Positions 52,012 through 63,600 of a DNA stretch of 64,000 bases are shown here, piece by piece. Each line of letters begins with the position of its first letter. Within the stretch, counting starts at the first letter, position 1. The translations under genes and the position numbers were made by a program. Location: assembly GCA_026210745.1 (NCBI GenBank), contig CP110632.1, positions 2,231,001-2,295,000 of the forward strand, given 5' to 3'. The notes under the pieces were generated by a model that searched no databases, was not told where the DNA came from, and saw only the letters and a program-made list of their open reading frames with translations. The DNA is from Exobasidium rhododendri. Its lineage: Eukaryota > Basidiomycota > Exobasidiomycetes > Exobasidiales > Exobasidiaceae.

Positions 52012-53697
52012 ATGCCTCACATCAGCTGGGAAGGAGTGATGGTCACAGCCGGTGCTCATCCTCCGAGCCGAGGAGGCTTTTGTGATTTCGCCCATAGGTT
52101 TGCAGAGACAGAGGTGAAGCGAGTCAAACCATGGCTTGCTAGATCTGTCATCGGTGTGGAAGGGACTAGCCATGTGTCACTTACAGTCAACATGTTTCAC
52201 ACAGCCTGTGCAGCACGGAAGGAGCATGCCTCTTTGAGCGGTTACTTCTTCACTGCGGTGGTGTCGAGCAAGAACGGCATAATCTGCAAGAAGAATTACA
52301 GCATGGAAGATCTGAAGGCAACACATCACCTCATAGTGACACCTCCCTTACAAGTATGCTCTGCAAGTGCTTTCGCGGAGGAGGTTTGGACTGTCACAGT
52401 GGATGAAGTCAACGTCTCGCTGGTGGAAAGACAATGGGTGTTCGATTTCACGTTCAGAAGTGACGAGGCAAGTCCGATCCTGAAAACGCCCTTCGGTACT
52501 CGAGAATCTTCATTCGCAGAGATGAGCCGTATGGTGGTGCTATCATCTGCCAATTGGAGAAGCATCAATGTGCGAGAGCTAGAGGCGACGGAGCAAGATG
52601 CGCCTGGCCGTTCCCTTGCGAGTCGGATAAGATTGGACACCGACCAGGAAGCACTACCACTGTGGCCAGAAGAGAGACGCCTAACTGAAGTGGATCGCAA
52701 TGACACTGTGCCACGGTCCAATGCCGGACAAAGGACGGCGGCGCCTTCGATCATCTGTAAAGACCAAGGCAATGAAAGGAAGGACAAAAGTCCTACGAAA
52801 GAAGTTCATAGTGACGCTGATGAGAAGAGCAGGTCGGCAGCAAGGAAAGTAGAGGTGCAAGCAGTCACGGAAAAATCCTCGTTTCCCCTGAAGACACCAC
52901 CTGAAGAAAGCATTCACAGTCACAAGAATGAGAAAGCGGGGATGCTTGTTGATAAGAGAAGAGGAAACTCAGAGGATATCGAGCTGGGGGAGATTTGTAG
53001 CTCTTCATTCAGCCCAGCGAGCGAGCAAGGGTTAGTGCGATCGACATCGCCCTTAGTAGGAGGTGGTCGAGATGTAAATACGAAAAAGCGTTCGGTGGAC
53101 CTTGAGAAGTACAGCAAGATGGTAGACTTCTACGAGAACAGCAGGCTCCACTACGAGGAAAAGGTGGCGAAGCTGAAAGCCAAGAAAGCAAAGAGAGACA
53201 GGGATGAAGTGAAGAGGGAATACGCCGAACTTCTGGCTGCGTATGGCGAGGTTGACAGTGATGATCAAGAAAAGGACGAGAGCGGAAGAGCAGAAGAGAA
53301 GGCACGCCAAGTGAGCTTCACAAAGCTACCCCCTGTCGTGAACACCACAGCTCTGCAGCAAAGTCAAGTTAAATCTCGCGATCCTAGAGTAAGAGCGCCA
53401 GAAGTCACTTTGCCATCCCCACAAGCTTTCTACCCTACATCGAACGACTTTGCTCGTACGGTGAGAGAATGTCAGGAAAGCAGTCCGAGACGGAGCAGTG
53501 CTCAGATGCAGGAGAAGAAACGCACTGAAATAGACGCTTGGCAGGCACCATGCACAGAAAGCCTGCCGTTGCAAAGTCAATATCAAAGTCAAAGTCAGAT
53601 GCAAGACAGCCAACCCTCTGGCAAGGGCAGCTCGCAATCATCACCACCTACTCCTCACGCAAAGACCTTACCTATACCCTTCTTTAATCAACTCTGA
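52012..53697 (+). CDS. Unknown protein with N-terminal beta-rich domain, coiled coil and Gln/Ser-rich tail
   Basis: A single open frame of 561 aa from the first ATG (MPHISWEGVMV); the frame is open a further 27 codons upstream without an ATG. Residues ~1-190 alternate hydrophobic strands (GTSHVSLTVNMF, GYFFTAVVSSKNGI, VWTVTVDEVNVSLVE, WVFDFTFRSDE), suggesting a folded beta domain. The middle is disordered and charged. A coiled coil follows at ~368-420 (KYSKMVDFYENSRLHYEEKV), then an SRDPRVR motif and a tail rich in Gln and Ser. The layout parallels the gene at 47812, but no family is recognised. Upstream lies the tRNA-Tyr and AT-rich island; downstream convergent BRE1. Confidence 0.6.
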   Translation: MPHISWEGVMVTAGAHPPSRGGFCDFAHRFAETEVKRVKPWLARSVIGVEGTSHVSLTVNMFHTACAARKEHASLSGYFFTAVVSSKNGIICKKNYSMEDLKATHHLIVTPPLQVCSASAFAEEVWTVTVDEVNVSLVERQWVFDFTFRSDEASPILKTPFGTRESSFAEMSRMVVLSSANWRSINVRELEATEQDAPGRSLASRIRLDTDQEALPLWPEERRLTEVDRNDTVPRSNAGQRTAAPSIICKDQGNERKDKSPTKEVHSDADEKSRSAARKVEVQAVTEKSSFPLKTPPEESIHSHKNEKAGMLVDKRRGNSEDIELGEICSSSFSPASEQGLVRSTSPLVGGGRDVNTKKRSVDLEKYSKMVDFYENSRLHYEEKVAKLKAKKAKRDRDEVKREYAELLAAYGEVDSDDQEKDESGRAEEKARQVSFTKLPPVVNTTALQQSQVKSRDPRVRAPEVTLPSPQAFYPTSNDFARTVRECQESSPRRSSAQMQEKKRTEIDAWQAPCTESLPLQSQYQSQSQMQDSQPSGKGSSQSSPPTPHAKTLPIPFFNQL

Positions 53698-54382
53698 GAC
53701 GAAAAGTGTCGACTTCGGCCGTTTCTAAGCTCGACCAGCCTTGCGTCTCCCAGCGAATCTTCTCATGGTGAAAGCAACACTGTGGCTACGCTCATCAGGA
53801 ATCGAGACGATCGAAACCTTGGCAAGTACTGTGCCACATCCATCTTCGTGTGACCTCTCTCCTACTGCGGCACATTGTGGCGGAGCTGGGCATTCATCTA
53901 ATCCGATGGCTGGGCTTGAAAGGCAAGAACGGTATGAGCGAATTGCCGAGCCCAGCCCTATAGCAAGACTTAGGAGATTGGCGTCTCGATGGGCCTCTTG
54001 CTCGGCCCACAATCTACACACAGAGAATCTAACATGACCTTAAGATAACACTTTGTACCGAGGAAGGAAGAAGACAGCAGACACGGACTACCTATGCGAC
54101 ACACTTTCTGGAATACCCCGCTCTACCCACCGAACGACGACGACCATCCTTTCGGCACCTCGTAATGAGATGCCTTTGCATCAACACGCCATGGCTCCCA
54201 CAACCTACCCCCTCGAGGGCGTCGACAAAGGAGAGAAAAGACAGCCACTCATGCGAAAGACAACAATATGCACACTGCTTGCACGAAATTAGGACCCCCA
54301 TTATGCTGATATGAATACTATCATTCTTATAAATACAAAGCAGCGTGCCCGTTGAATGTACAACCTGCGCAAGCTCGAAGGA
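53698..54382. other. Convergent intergenic region
   Basis: 0.7 kb between the unknown plus-strand gene and BRE1. Overlapping open frames on both strands (53725-54037) reflect GC-rich composition and show no family pattern. Confidence 0.4.
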
Positions 54383-57184
54383 TCACTGCAAATACAACGT
54401 CTGTACATCGCTAACGCTGAAACCGAGGCCACAATGAGGGCATTTGCGTTGACGGGTCTGAATCCGAGCATCGACGCACTCCTGGCAAAAGGTGTGAAGG
54501 CATCGTGTGATGATCCGGTCTCGATAGCGATCCTTGCAGGCAGAGCATCGCAGTAGCGACTGGAGAAGGTAACGAGAAAAGGGGGGGGGTAATTAAGCTT
54601 TTGGAAGGTGAGACCTTAGATTTGCCTACCAAACAAGAACACTCACGTTAAGATACTCAATTTGCACATCGTCGTCGCCCATCCCTTTCTTCTTGGAGGA
54701 AGATGACAGACCGACGCTCGTAGCCAGTTGCTTTTTGCATCGATCCAACTCCCTCTGCAGCTTGTCGCTCTTTTCTTGCATCTCTTGACGCACCCGGCTT
54801 TCATCCGCAAACTCTGCATTCCTCCTTTTGCACATCTCTTCTGCTTCTGCCTGTGCTCTTGCTGCTCTTTGCGAGGCCATCGACTGCCGTTGAACTTCCT
54901 GATCGCGACTGATCACTTCGCAATTCTGTGCGTCGATCAAAGTTCGGAACTGACTGACTTCTGATTCGGCTTGCTGCAATTCCTTTCGAAGAGCCGATTC
55001 GACTTCTTTGTAGTTGTCGATCACTTTGCTTCGATTGTCAAGATTCCTCGCCAGAACCTTCTTCTCCGTCTCTAGGGCATCTTTCAGGCGCATCGCTGCA
55101 TAGTACTTCGTGTCGGCCTTTGACTTTTCCTTTGCCAGCCTGGTCAACTGCTCTTCTGTCCTGCCCACGTCCGCCACCCTCTCAGTAGCCACCTTCTGCG
55201 ATTGATTGTATGCCTCTCCGATCTTGTCCAGTTCATCGCAGAGTGCATTGGTACTCTCCTGCGACGTGGCCAACTCTCGCCTGAGTGTGGAAATCTCCTC
55301 ACCTTGACGCAACACCCGAGCCTTGACCTTCTCGGAGGCAGACTCGGCGTCATCGCCAGTCAATGCTCCTTCCAGCAAAGCAGACAGCTGGTCCAATTCT
55401 GCTTGCAGCGCAACAACCTTTTCACTCATCTCTTGATCCGTCGTCGAGGAAGACTGAGCTTCTAGTTTTCGCTTGAGATGGAGTGAAGACTCTTCAGCAG
55501 CCTTCAGTCGATCTTGCAGCGCTTCAATCATCTCGACTTCTGCGTCCTCTGCCTCGCCCTTCTCTGTCCCTCTCCTCAACCTCTCCAACAGCTTGTCATC
55601 ACCACTCCTCGATGCCAAGGTGCACTGCAGCCGACGTACTTCACTTTTCAGGGCTGTAATCCGCGCATCTTTACTCAGCACTAACGCCTTCATCTCATCG
55701 ACTTGTGAAGATCGCAGCAGCTCCCTATGCTTCCTCTCCGTCACATCTCCGGTCAATTCATCTCTCTGAATTCGCAGTCTTGCCAGATCCGCTTCGTGTG
55801 ACTTGATGGTGTTCCTCAGTCCATCCACCAAAGCATTTGCTTCAGCCTTTTTCCCAGAAGAAGGGATAAAAAGAAATCATGTCAGCCAGCATGCATCCAA
55901 CTACTCTCCCCTCTCAATGCCTCCTTTCCCTCTCACCTTCGCTGTCACCTCAAAGTCGGAACGCATCTCTCTCAGTTCATTGTTCTCACTCTCAATGCGT
56001 TTGAAGGAACTGCCAATTCGAGCGACTTGCTTCTCCAGCTCCTCGGCATGGCTGTGAAGTTCTCGATATGTTTGCGACTCCAGAAGACTCGCCTCGATGT
56101 GAGCTTGCATTTTATGCTGGAGCCCTTCACTTTCTTGTCTTAGGGCACCTATCTCCATCCTCCATCTCTCACACTCATCCAGCCGCATCTCCGCCAACTT
56201 CTTTACATCCTCCAGCTCTTCGTTGTACGCTGCTCCATTTGCTCGACCGATCGACTCAAAACCATTCTCACCATTGCTTTCTCCTTCTGCCTTGACCTTC
56301 CTTTGATGCGCCGCTTCTGTCTCTGCTTTGGCTGCTTCGACTTTGGCCTGCTCTGCTTCTTCTTCGGCTTGCTCGCCTGGCCTTTCCGTGTTCTTGACCG
56401 TCGAGCTCTGGATCCGATCAATCTTCTTCTCTGCTCTTCGCAGCTGATCTATCGTCTTTTCGAGATCTTCTGTCAATGCTTCCTTGTCTTTAACTGCAGT
56501 AGCGAGCTGAGAGCGAAATGAGGCAGATTCTTCACCAAGCTGATGGCACCTAGCTTGGAGCTGGTCTACTTCCGGCAGGCTTTCTGGTCCCAGCCTCACT
56601 ATGGTAGACAACACTACCTTCAGCGATGAATTGCGCTCTTGAAGTGTTGCAGAAAAGGCAGAATTGACTGGATCCCGAGAGGTGAGAGGTATCGCTTCGA
56701 ACAAGGCCTTCCTATGTTCCGGTGAAATGCGATCCTCCTTTGCAAGAAGGCGGACGTCTTCTACCAACTATGTAGATGGCAGAGCGAGGAGAAGAGGTCA
56801 GAATCAAAGAGCTCTACTCTTTCATCACACGCTACTCACAGTGTTCCAAAATTGATTGAAAGCAGCACAACGTTCACTCATTGTGTCAAAAGCATGCTGC
56901 AATTTCCGGACGTTTGCCTCTGATCTTAGAAGATCCCGCTTGGTCTCTCGCATCAGTCGAAAGATTGCTTCCTTGCGAAAAGCTTCCAAGCCCTTGTAAG
57001 CGGGAGTAGACTCGTCTTCCTCTGCTACTGCCTGGATGCGCTCCCCTTTGACATCCGAAGGCCCATTTGGAGCATTCGAGGAAAGCGACCGATCGAGATG
57101 AGGTCGCTTGGAGGGAGTCAATGTGCTATTGAGAGAGTCCAGATCCAGGGACCTCTTCCGATCTTCCACATCGAAAGCTGCCAT
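54383..57184 (-). CDS. BRE1: E3 ubiquitin-protein ligase BRE1
   Basis: Four exons: 57184-56840, 56767-55937, 55846-54647 and 54559-54383 (850 aa). Joins give FNQFWNT-LVEDVRLL, EVTAK-AEANALVDG and IEYLN-SLLRCSACK. The protein starts MAAFDVEDRKRS and is a long coiled coil through most of its length (HAFDTMSERCAAFNQFW, LEKTIDQLRRAEKKID). The C-terminal RING finger is complete: CSACKDR, CLHTFCQECVD and KCPHCGLGF, ending DVQTLYLQ. BRE1 with Rad6 monoubiquitinates histone H2B at the conserved lysine, upstream of H3K4/K79 methylation. The RING would be missed without the last 177-nt exon, which lies beyond an 87-nt intron containing a C tract. Divergent from RPR2 with 512 bp between starts. Confidence 0.95.
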
Positions 57185-57696
57185 CGTGCTCTGAAGTGAG
57201 GAGGAGACGAGACAGACAGAAGACGATGCTTGGAGTGTGTTTCTTAGGTGTGATCTGCGAAGCAAGGCTGAAAGTCAGCCTACAGCGATGTAGCCAGTAT
57301 CAAAAGAGTTGAATAGGGTGGCGAAGAGCAGCGCAGGGGTATCGAGATGAGAAGAAGCAAGCCGGTCGGAGAAAGTGGAAGACTCGGTGATGTCAGAATC
57401 GAGTCGAAAAGGGGAAAGGGAAGGAAGAAAGGAAAGGGGAGTGACGAATTTCCTGCAGTCAGGCTTACTAGAAGTGACTGACTCTGTGTACGTAATGTTC
57501 AGCGGTGTAGGTAAAGAGAGGAAGAGAGAGTATATTGACCGGCAGACGATGAAGTCGGGTCAACGAAGATCCATCGCTGTTGGTGATCTGAAAAAATCCA
57601 CCAAATAAAGCACGTGGCTGGGGTCACCATGATTATGCCCTCCGGGGTTTATCATTCTCACTCTTTCTGCACCTCTCTCTACCCACACATGATGCG
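57185..57696. promoter_or_regulatory. Divergent promoter of BRE1 and RPR2-like gene
   Basis: 512 bp between start codons, with a purine-rich run (57405-57445). No specific sites recognised. Confidence 0.5.
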
Positions 57697-58614
57697 ATGA
57701 GCTCACAGCATAAAGCGAACAAGGGTCAAACGGATCAGAAGGCTGTGGATGCGAAGAGGGCCTTGAGCGCATTGCCAAGAGTGACGCAAAGTGAAACAAT
57801 TCAAACTCTCAATCTACTATACCAGTCAGCGGCTCTTTCAGCTCTTCGCAGTACTCTGACAGGTACGTATCTAGGCGAGGCAATCCAGCGAAGCATTCAG
57901 CTGCAAGTTCTGGCGAAGAAAGCCACTCTTCGACTGGATACGACAATCAAAAGGAGTCTTTGCAAGCGGTGTAATGTTCCGCTTCTACCAGGTCTGACGT
58001 GTAGCATTCAATGTCGAACATTTGCTCCGAGTAGTCGAGTATTTCTAATAATGTGTACGTTGTGCTCTTATAAGAGACGTATCATAGCACCGCCCACCGA
58101 TCCTGCAAACGGCAACCAGAGTGCTCGGCGAAATCGCAAGCTGAAGAGAAGAAGGGAAGCAAGAATGCTGCAAGCGAAGTTGATCAAGTACAAGCTCGCA
58201 AGTAGTGCTGTCAAGCTCAGATCACAAAAGCCACGATCTTCTCATGGCGTCCAAACGGGTGTAGGAGCAGCAGTGCCCACAAAGCTAAGCCAGAGAGCAC
58301 GAAGGAGAGCTGGGAAGCTGAAAGCGCAGATGATAAAGGAAGGAAAGCGCGAGGATGGCGACAGCGAAATCATATCGACAGCGCCAAATGCTTCGAAAGA
58401 AGAAGGACACACTCTCGATCGCAAAGAACAGCCTGGTCTTGTGAGATACCCGGATCGGATCAAAGGGGAAGGGGGTTGGCATATCGATTGGACGAAAGAG
58501 TCAGATCATCGTGTAGAAGAAGCAATTTGCATGCTTCGAGGTGACCACTCGATCAGTGTAGGCGTGGGACGCGGGGGTATGGTGGGTAAGTTGCAAGAAG
58601 CGTCCATTGTATGA
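57697..58614 (+). CDS. RPR2: RNase P/MRP protein subunit, Rpr2/Snm1 family
   Basis: A single open frame of 305 aa. Residues ~30-75 are two helices (ETIQTLNLLYQSAALSALR, GEAIQRSIQLQVLAKKATLR) leading to a zinc-binding region: CKRCNVPLLPGLTC, then CTLCSYKRRI. The two Cys-x2-Cys pairs and the basic stretch after them match the Rpr2 (RPP21) family, which binds RNase P RNA and helps pre-tRNA 5' processing; the same family includes the MRP subunit Snm1. The C-terminal ~150 residues are basic and disordered, longer than in other fungi. Rpr2 versus Snm1 cannot be separated from this sequence alone. Its stop lies 40 bp from the stop of the convergent mitochondrial gene. Confidence 0.82.
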   Translation: MSSQHKANKGQTDQKAVDAKRALSALPRVTQSETIQTLNLLYQSAALSALRSTLTGTYLGEAIQRSIQLQVLAKKATLRLDTTIKRSLCKRCNVPLLPGLTCSIQCRTFAPSSRVFLIMCTLCSYKRRIIAPPTDPANGNQSARRNRKLKRRREARMLQAKLIKYKLASSAVKLRSQKPRSSHGVQTGVGAAVPTKLSQRARRRAGKLKAQMIKEGKREDGDSEIISTAPNASKEEGHTLDRKEQPGLVRYPDRIKGEGGWHIDWTKESDHRVEEAICMLRGDHSISVGVGRGGMVGKLQEASIV

Positions 58615-58654
58615 ATATGAGCAAGACAGAACATAATGTACATCATCACGATCA

Positions 58655-59685
58655 TCACTTTCGATAGAGCTTTGCGAGACCTCGAGCTACTTTCGGCGTG
58701 AGGAAGAGCGAGAGGGGGATTCGAAGAGGTAAGAGCACCTGATCACGTATCGCCAGTCAGTAATCCTTCCCCATTGACCTGTCTTCCATTCGTATTCATC
58801 AGCTCCAATTCAACTCACCTTTACCAGTACCCAAGCTGCCACACCATCGCGAATCTGACCAAATTTGATGTCACCTGCTACTCCTTGTGCTTGCTTGCGA
58901 GTGTAGCCCAAGACCTTGTCCTTTATTCCCCCTGCTTTCTCCTTCACCTCCTGCTTTTCCATACCCAGGCCGCCTCGAAGCTGTCGCATAGCAGCATTTG
59001 TCAAAGCCTCTTCTTCCCCAGCACCACCTTTAAAACCAGAATAGGCTGTACTGCCAACATTCCAAAAAATTCGAACGGCCCTTCGAGCTAGTCGTTCAAT
59101 TATTTCTTCCACTGTCGGTCGATTCTCCATCTTAGCTCTCCTTGACGATGAAGCATTAGCAGGAACTCCTCCAACTAGACTGTCGATGAGTGTATCGGGA
59201 ATCCATTCAGGAGCCTTTCTTGACAAGAACCAGGCGCCTTGTGGTCCGGCTAAGAGTGTATTTGATAGATTGGTTGAGCGCAATAGAAGATAGACTGGCG
59301 GAATCAAAGCCCATGCAACGGTGACATGTGTAAAGAGAAACGTGGGTGCCAGGACGAGGAAAGAAGGCTTGAAAGCACGAGCAGCTGCATTAGATGCACC
59401 TGTCAGTGAAGCAGCTCCTGGTGATGGTGCTGGAGGTCCCTTTGTTGTGGGAGGTGGTATAGTTCCTCCTTGTGGTGGAGGCGGTGGAGGCGAAGAATAG
59501 TTGCGAAGAAGAGGAGAGCTGGTAGTGCTGAGACGCTGTCTCGCTACAAGAAAAGGGGCACTTGCGAGCGATGTCCTTTGCCAATCGCTCAACCCTCCAT
59601 TGCTCCACATCATCATCGTCGAGTGTGGGGGGGGGCGGAAATTGACAGGGCGTGAGATCAGGCCCTGGAAGCGGTGTTGCATCAT
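58655..59685 (-). CDS. Predicted mitochondrial membrane protein, unknown function
   Basis: Two exons, 59685-58819 and 58738-58655 (316 aa), joined as AAWVLVK-VLLPLRIP. The start MMQHRFQGLISRPVNF is basic and free of acidic residues and is followed by RQRLSTTSSPLLRNYSS, typical of a mitochondrial presequence. A hydrophobic segment (FLVLAPTFLFTHVTVAWALI) lies at ~110-135. A second conserved-looking stretch (WVLVKVLLPLRIPLSLFLTP) at the C-terminus depends on the small second exon. The middle holds an amphipathic region EEIIERLARRAVRIFWN. No named family is recognised; the layout (presequence, one or two inner-membrane segments) suggests an inner-membrane protein. Divergent from ILV1, with 171 bp between starts. 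Confidence 0.65.
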
Positions 59686-59856
59686 CTTTCAATCACGCGA
59701 AGAAAATCCAAATCTTCCTTGCGACAATAAAATGAGAGCGCAAGATAAGTAGAAAAAGAAGAGATGTCCAGGAAGAAAGGCACACAGTCGTATTGGTCGA
59801 GTCAGACTGCCACTACACGGGGGTTCTCTCTGCCTTGACCCTACTAGTACGCAGGC

Positions 59857-61817
59857 ATGTCCTCCAAGCCATACCCCCCAGACAGGCTACCACCAGCATA
59901 TATCACTGGACCATGGGCTCCGCTGAAGCCTCACGCTTCTGGATCATCGTCACCTTCTTCTAATCCAGCGTACGCTGATCTGGCACCTCACCTGCGATTG
60001 TCGGATGGAAATCCAGATTATTTGCGATTAATCCTGTCAGCGGACATATACTCTCTGGTGAAGCAGACACCTCTAACATTAGCTACGAACCTTTCTAGCA
60101 AGTTGGGATGTGAAGTGTTGATGAAAAGAGAGGATTTACAACCTGTCTTTTCCTTCAAACTGAGAGGGGCCTTCAACATGATGCGACAATTGACGGAAGA
60201 GCAGAAATGGAAGGGTGTTATTGCATGTAGTGCAGGGAACCACGCTCAAGGTGTTGCACTATCAGGATCGCATCTATCTGTTCCCTGTACGATCGTTATG
60301 CCAATGGGCACACCAAGCATCAAGACTGAGAACGTCAAAAGGCTGGGAGCTAAAGTCGTCCTACATGGAATCAACTTTGATGAGGCAAAGGCAGAGTGTT
60401 CAAGACTAGCTGAGATACATGGACTGAAGATCATCCCACCTTTTGATGAACCAAGAATCATCGCAGGTCAAGGAACAGTGGCAGTCGAAATCTGTAAGCA
60501 GACCGACATGAGTAAAGTCGACGCAATTTTTTGCTGCGTTGGAGGCGGAGGACTGGTGTCTGGTGTAGGGGCCTATATAAAGCGAATCGCCCCTCCTGGT
60601 GTCAAGGTCATTGCAGTGGAAACGTTCGATGCCGACGCACTTGCACGAAGTCTTGAGTCTGGAGATCGAGTTACTCTGGATGAAGTCGGCCTGTTTGCTG
60701 ACGGCACGGCGGTGCGAGTGGTAGGAGAGGAATGCTTTAGACTGTGCCATGATCTAGTCGATGGAGTCGTTCGAGTGGACACTGATGAGATTTGCGCCGC
60801 TATTCAAGATGTCTTTGAAGGTGAGCTGCCCGCAAACGTAGGTGTAGGTGTACGTGCCTCACAGTCTGACACAATACGGTTGCGCCCTCTGCAGACACAC
60901 GATCTATTCCTGAACCATCAGGGGCCTTGGCCGTTGCAGGCATGAAGAGGTACATTATTGAAAACAATCTGCAGGACAGTGGCAAGCGATTCGTAGCCAC
61001 AGTTTCAGGCGCAAACATGAACTTCTCCCGGCTTCGCTTCGTCTCTGAACGTTCGGAATTGGGTCAAAAGAAGGAGGTCTTGCTCATGATAGAAATTCCA
61101 GAGAAGCCAGGCAGTTTCATCAAATTGATACGAAAGATCGTTCCCAGAAGTATCTCTGAATTCAGCTATCGGTACAGCGACAACAGCAAAGCACAAATCT
61201 TTCTCAGTTTCTTGCTTGAAGTGAATCCACAAGGCACGACAGAATCTGGCGCTATGCCGATCCCTCCTGTCGCAGCAACGGCGTCCATGCTTCCTCCTCA
61301 CCTTGCAGATGCAGCCAATCAGAGACCACCCTCCACTTCCTCCTCCTCTTCTACGCCTATTCGAGCGCCATCACCAAACGGCTTCTTCGCTCACCAAAGC
61401 AAGGACGATGGTGTATTGAATGCAGCGACAGCAATTCGGCAAGGAGAACTGCAGCAGATACTAGAATCTATCAGTAAAGACGGGATGATGGCAATAGACA
61501 TCAGCAACAATGAGATGGCAAAGTCCCATGCGCGTTACATGGTCGGAGGGAAGGGCAATGTCAAGAACGAGAGGCTGTTTTCTTTCACCTTTCCGGAAAG
61601 GCCAGGCTCGTTGCTTTTGTTCTTGCAAGGCCTGAATCAAGGATGGAACATTTCCCTTTTCAACTATAGAAACAACGGCGGCGATACTGCAAACGTCCTC
61701 GTTGGCATACAGGTCGACCCGAAGGATTACGACGAATTCCAATGCTACTTGGATGCTCTCCAATATCGATACATCGAGGAGACCAACAACGAAGCTTACC
61801 TTCGCTTCATGAAATAG
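59857..61817 (+). CDS. ILV1: Threonine deaminase (threonine ammonia-lyase)
   Basis: Two exons, 59857-60820 and 60895-61817 (628 aa), joined as [16 protein letters not shown]. The PLP lysine lies in [18 protein letters not shown] and [12 protein letters not shown] are the cofactor phosphate-binding motifs. After ~350 come two ACT-like regulatory domains ([15 protein letters not shown] and [14 protein letters not shown]), separated by a Ser/Pro-rich insert of ~70 residues (61240-61440). The enzyme converts threonine to 2-oxobutanoate as the first step of isoleucine synthesis and is inhibited by isoleucine. The fungal enzyme is mitochondrial, yet the start [13 protein letters not shown] is not a typical presequence and an in-frame stop precedes it, so targeting is unclear. 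Confidence 0.95.
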
Positions 61818-62038
61818 ATTGCTCAGTGACATCTCTAAATCATGCAGATCTTCGACTTGTGTGTGCCAGATTCAAAAGGAAGAGTAAGAGTAGAAGATCG
61901 GGCTCCTTGCGTCTTTATGCTAATTTCGAAAGGATCGGAATGGTACAATGACAAAGCGTTTGTCGTTCTCCGTTCCCCAAGTTCTTCGTTCTTTCCTCTC
62001 GCTTTGCATCTCCTTTTCTTTCGCCTTCTACAGCTGCA

Positions 62039-63600
62039 TCAATCATCAAAGTCTTGCGGGTTCTCAAAGTAGTACTGCACGGCCATCTCCACGTTGCGAC
62101 CACACATCAGGTACGCTTCGATTGCCTTTGTTTCAGGGATCCCCATCGCAATGATCTGTGTGCGGCCAAGATATGAGAATCCGCCGCTCAAAGTGTTGTC
62201 ATCCCCTCTTTTCTGTACTCACCTGCTCTACAGCCGTTCTGTCTTCCGGGTTCAACTCATCCATGGCTGGCAATGTCATGCCTTCTTCTCCTTCTTCTCC
62301 GCCACCTCCGCCAGCCGCTCCTGCTGCCAGTAAGTTCAGCACTCCTTCAGGGTCCTCAGCCATGGCACTGGCAAGTCGAGGGTTACTCTGAGCCAACGCC
62401 TGAACCAAAGGGTTCAACGCCGCAGGATTTTGTTGAACAAGTTGACGAAGTTGTGCCAGCATGGCGGGATTGCCAAGATCGACCATTGAGCGTCCACTGC
62501 CATCATCTTCCATACCCTGTAAAGAAGACAAACCACCTGCACCACCGCCTGTCGCACCTCCTCCACCCTGAGCAGCTGCAGCAGCCGCTTCAAATAGGTT
62601 ACCAGCTCTCGGATTGGCTGCAGCTGGTGGAGCGGTGGTTGTAGTCGTAGCAGCCGCAGCGGGGGTCAAAGCAGTAATTGCAGGCGCAGTGGGTGCAGGA
62701 GAAGTGGCTGCACTGGTCATTGTAGAATCTTCCGTTGGTGCAGACGTTGGTGTTTCCGCTGGATTTTGTTGTGTTGTTTGATTGAGATGCGCTGGAATTC
62801 CAGTCATAAGATATTCTACCGCCCTTTCTGGGTTGTTGAAACTGGCATGCATTGCCTTCTGGACCTCTCCTCTCTCGAAACCCATCTCCACCATGTTGTT
62901 GATTGCGTCTTCTCGCGCAGACCCAATCACTGTCAGGCCATAGCAAGCGCTGTCAGTCAGCACAACTGGTTTCACAATCGAGGCGATGCTCTTCTACACC
63001 GGCCACTCACGGAATTGCGAGCTACCTGCCGGCGCTGTCGAAGCCGCTTCTGCTGTTCCAGCTGCTGTAGCCGGTGCGGGGCCAGGTGCGGATTGCACTG
63101 GTGTACTAGCAGCAACAGGCTCGATCGCAGCAGCCGGCGCAGTAGTGGTAGTAGCAGCTGCGGTTGTTGTGCTACTCTCAGCAGGGGCAGCTGCAGGTGC
63201 TGGAGTAGCCTTGGTAGCTTTCGGCTGAAGATGAGGATGAAGCTGCATCAATGCCTGGTACACCTTCAATACATACACGGAGCACTCTCGACTAACCTTG
63301 GACACCATCAAGACCAAGAAAGCCTTCTCGCTGACTCCACATGATTGAACTGTATCCGCATCAGTCAGGATCTTACCAGAGTAGATGATCTTCTGAGAAG
63401 CTGCGGGATGGCTGTGCTGCGTCTCGATCTTGCCTTTGATAGAGGCGATCTGATAAGAAGAAGGAGGAACAAGATAAACGACCACAACATTTCAGTATCA
63501 CCGCTCTATTAGCGTCACGGAAACTTCCACTCACCGAGTCTGTTGGTTCAGCATCAATTGTAAAGGTAGAGCCCTGGACGGACTTGAATTTCAACTTCAT
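62039..63600 (-). CDS. RAD23: UV excision repair protein RAD23
   Basis: Five exons: 63600-63535, 63449-63297, 63224-63011, 62929-62223 and 62155-62039 (418 aa). All joins are in phase; the donor of exon 2 is GTTAGT. Architecture is complete: ubiquitin-like domain ([16 protein letters not shown], then [15 protein letters not shown]), Ala/Thr/Pro-rich linker, UBA1 ([19 protein letters not shown]), XPC-binding domain ([20 protein letters not shown]) and C-terminal UBA2 ([18 protein letters not shown]), ending [14 protein letters not shown]2 is encoded mainly by the last exon. RAD23 escorts Rad4/XPC in nucleotide-excision repair and shuttles ubiquitinated substrates to the proteasome. Convergent with ILV1. 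Confidence 0.96.

Noticed and set aside
53725-54037. Opposed open frames of ~98 codons on both strands
   Set aside because: Mutual overlap on both strands points to composition; no motif, no plausible start context.
54411-54632. Minus-strand 73-codon open frame downstream of the BRE1 coiled coil
   Set aside because: It overlaps the BRE1 RING exon in another frame; the RING cysteines are in the exon frame used here.
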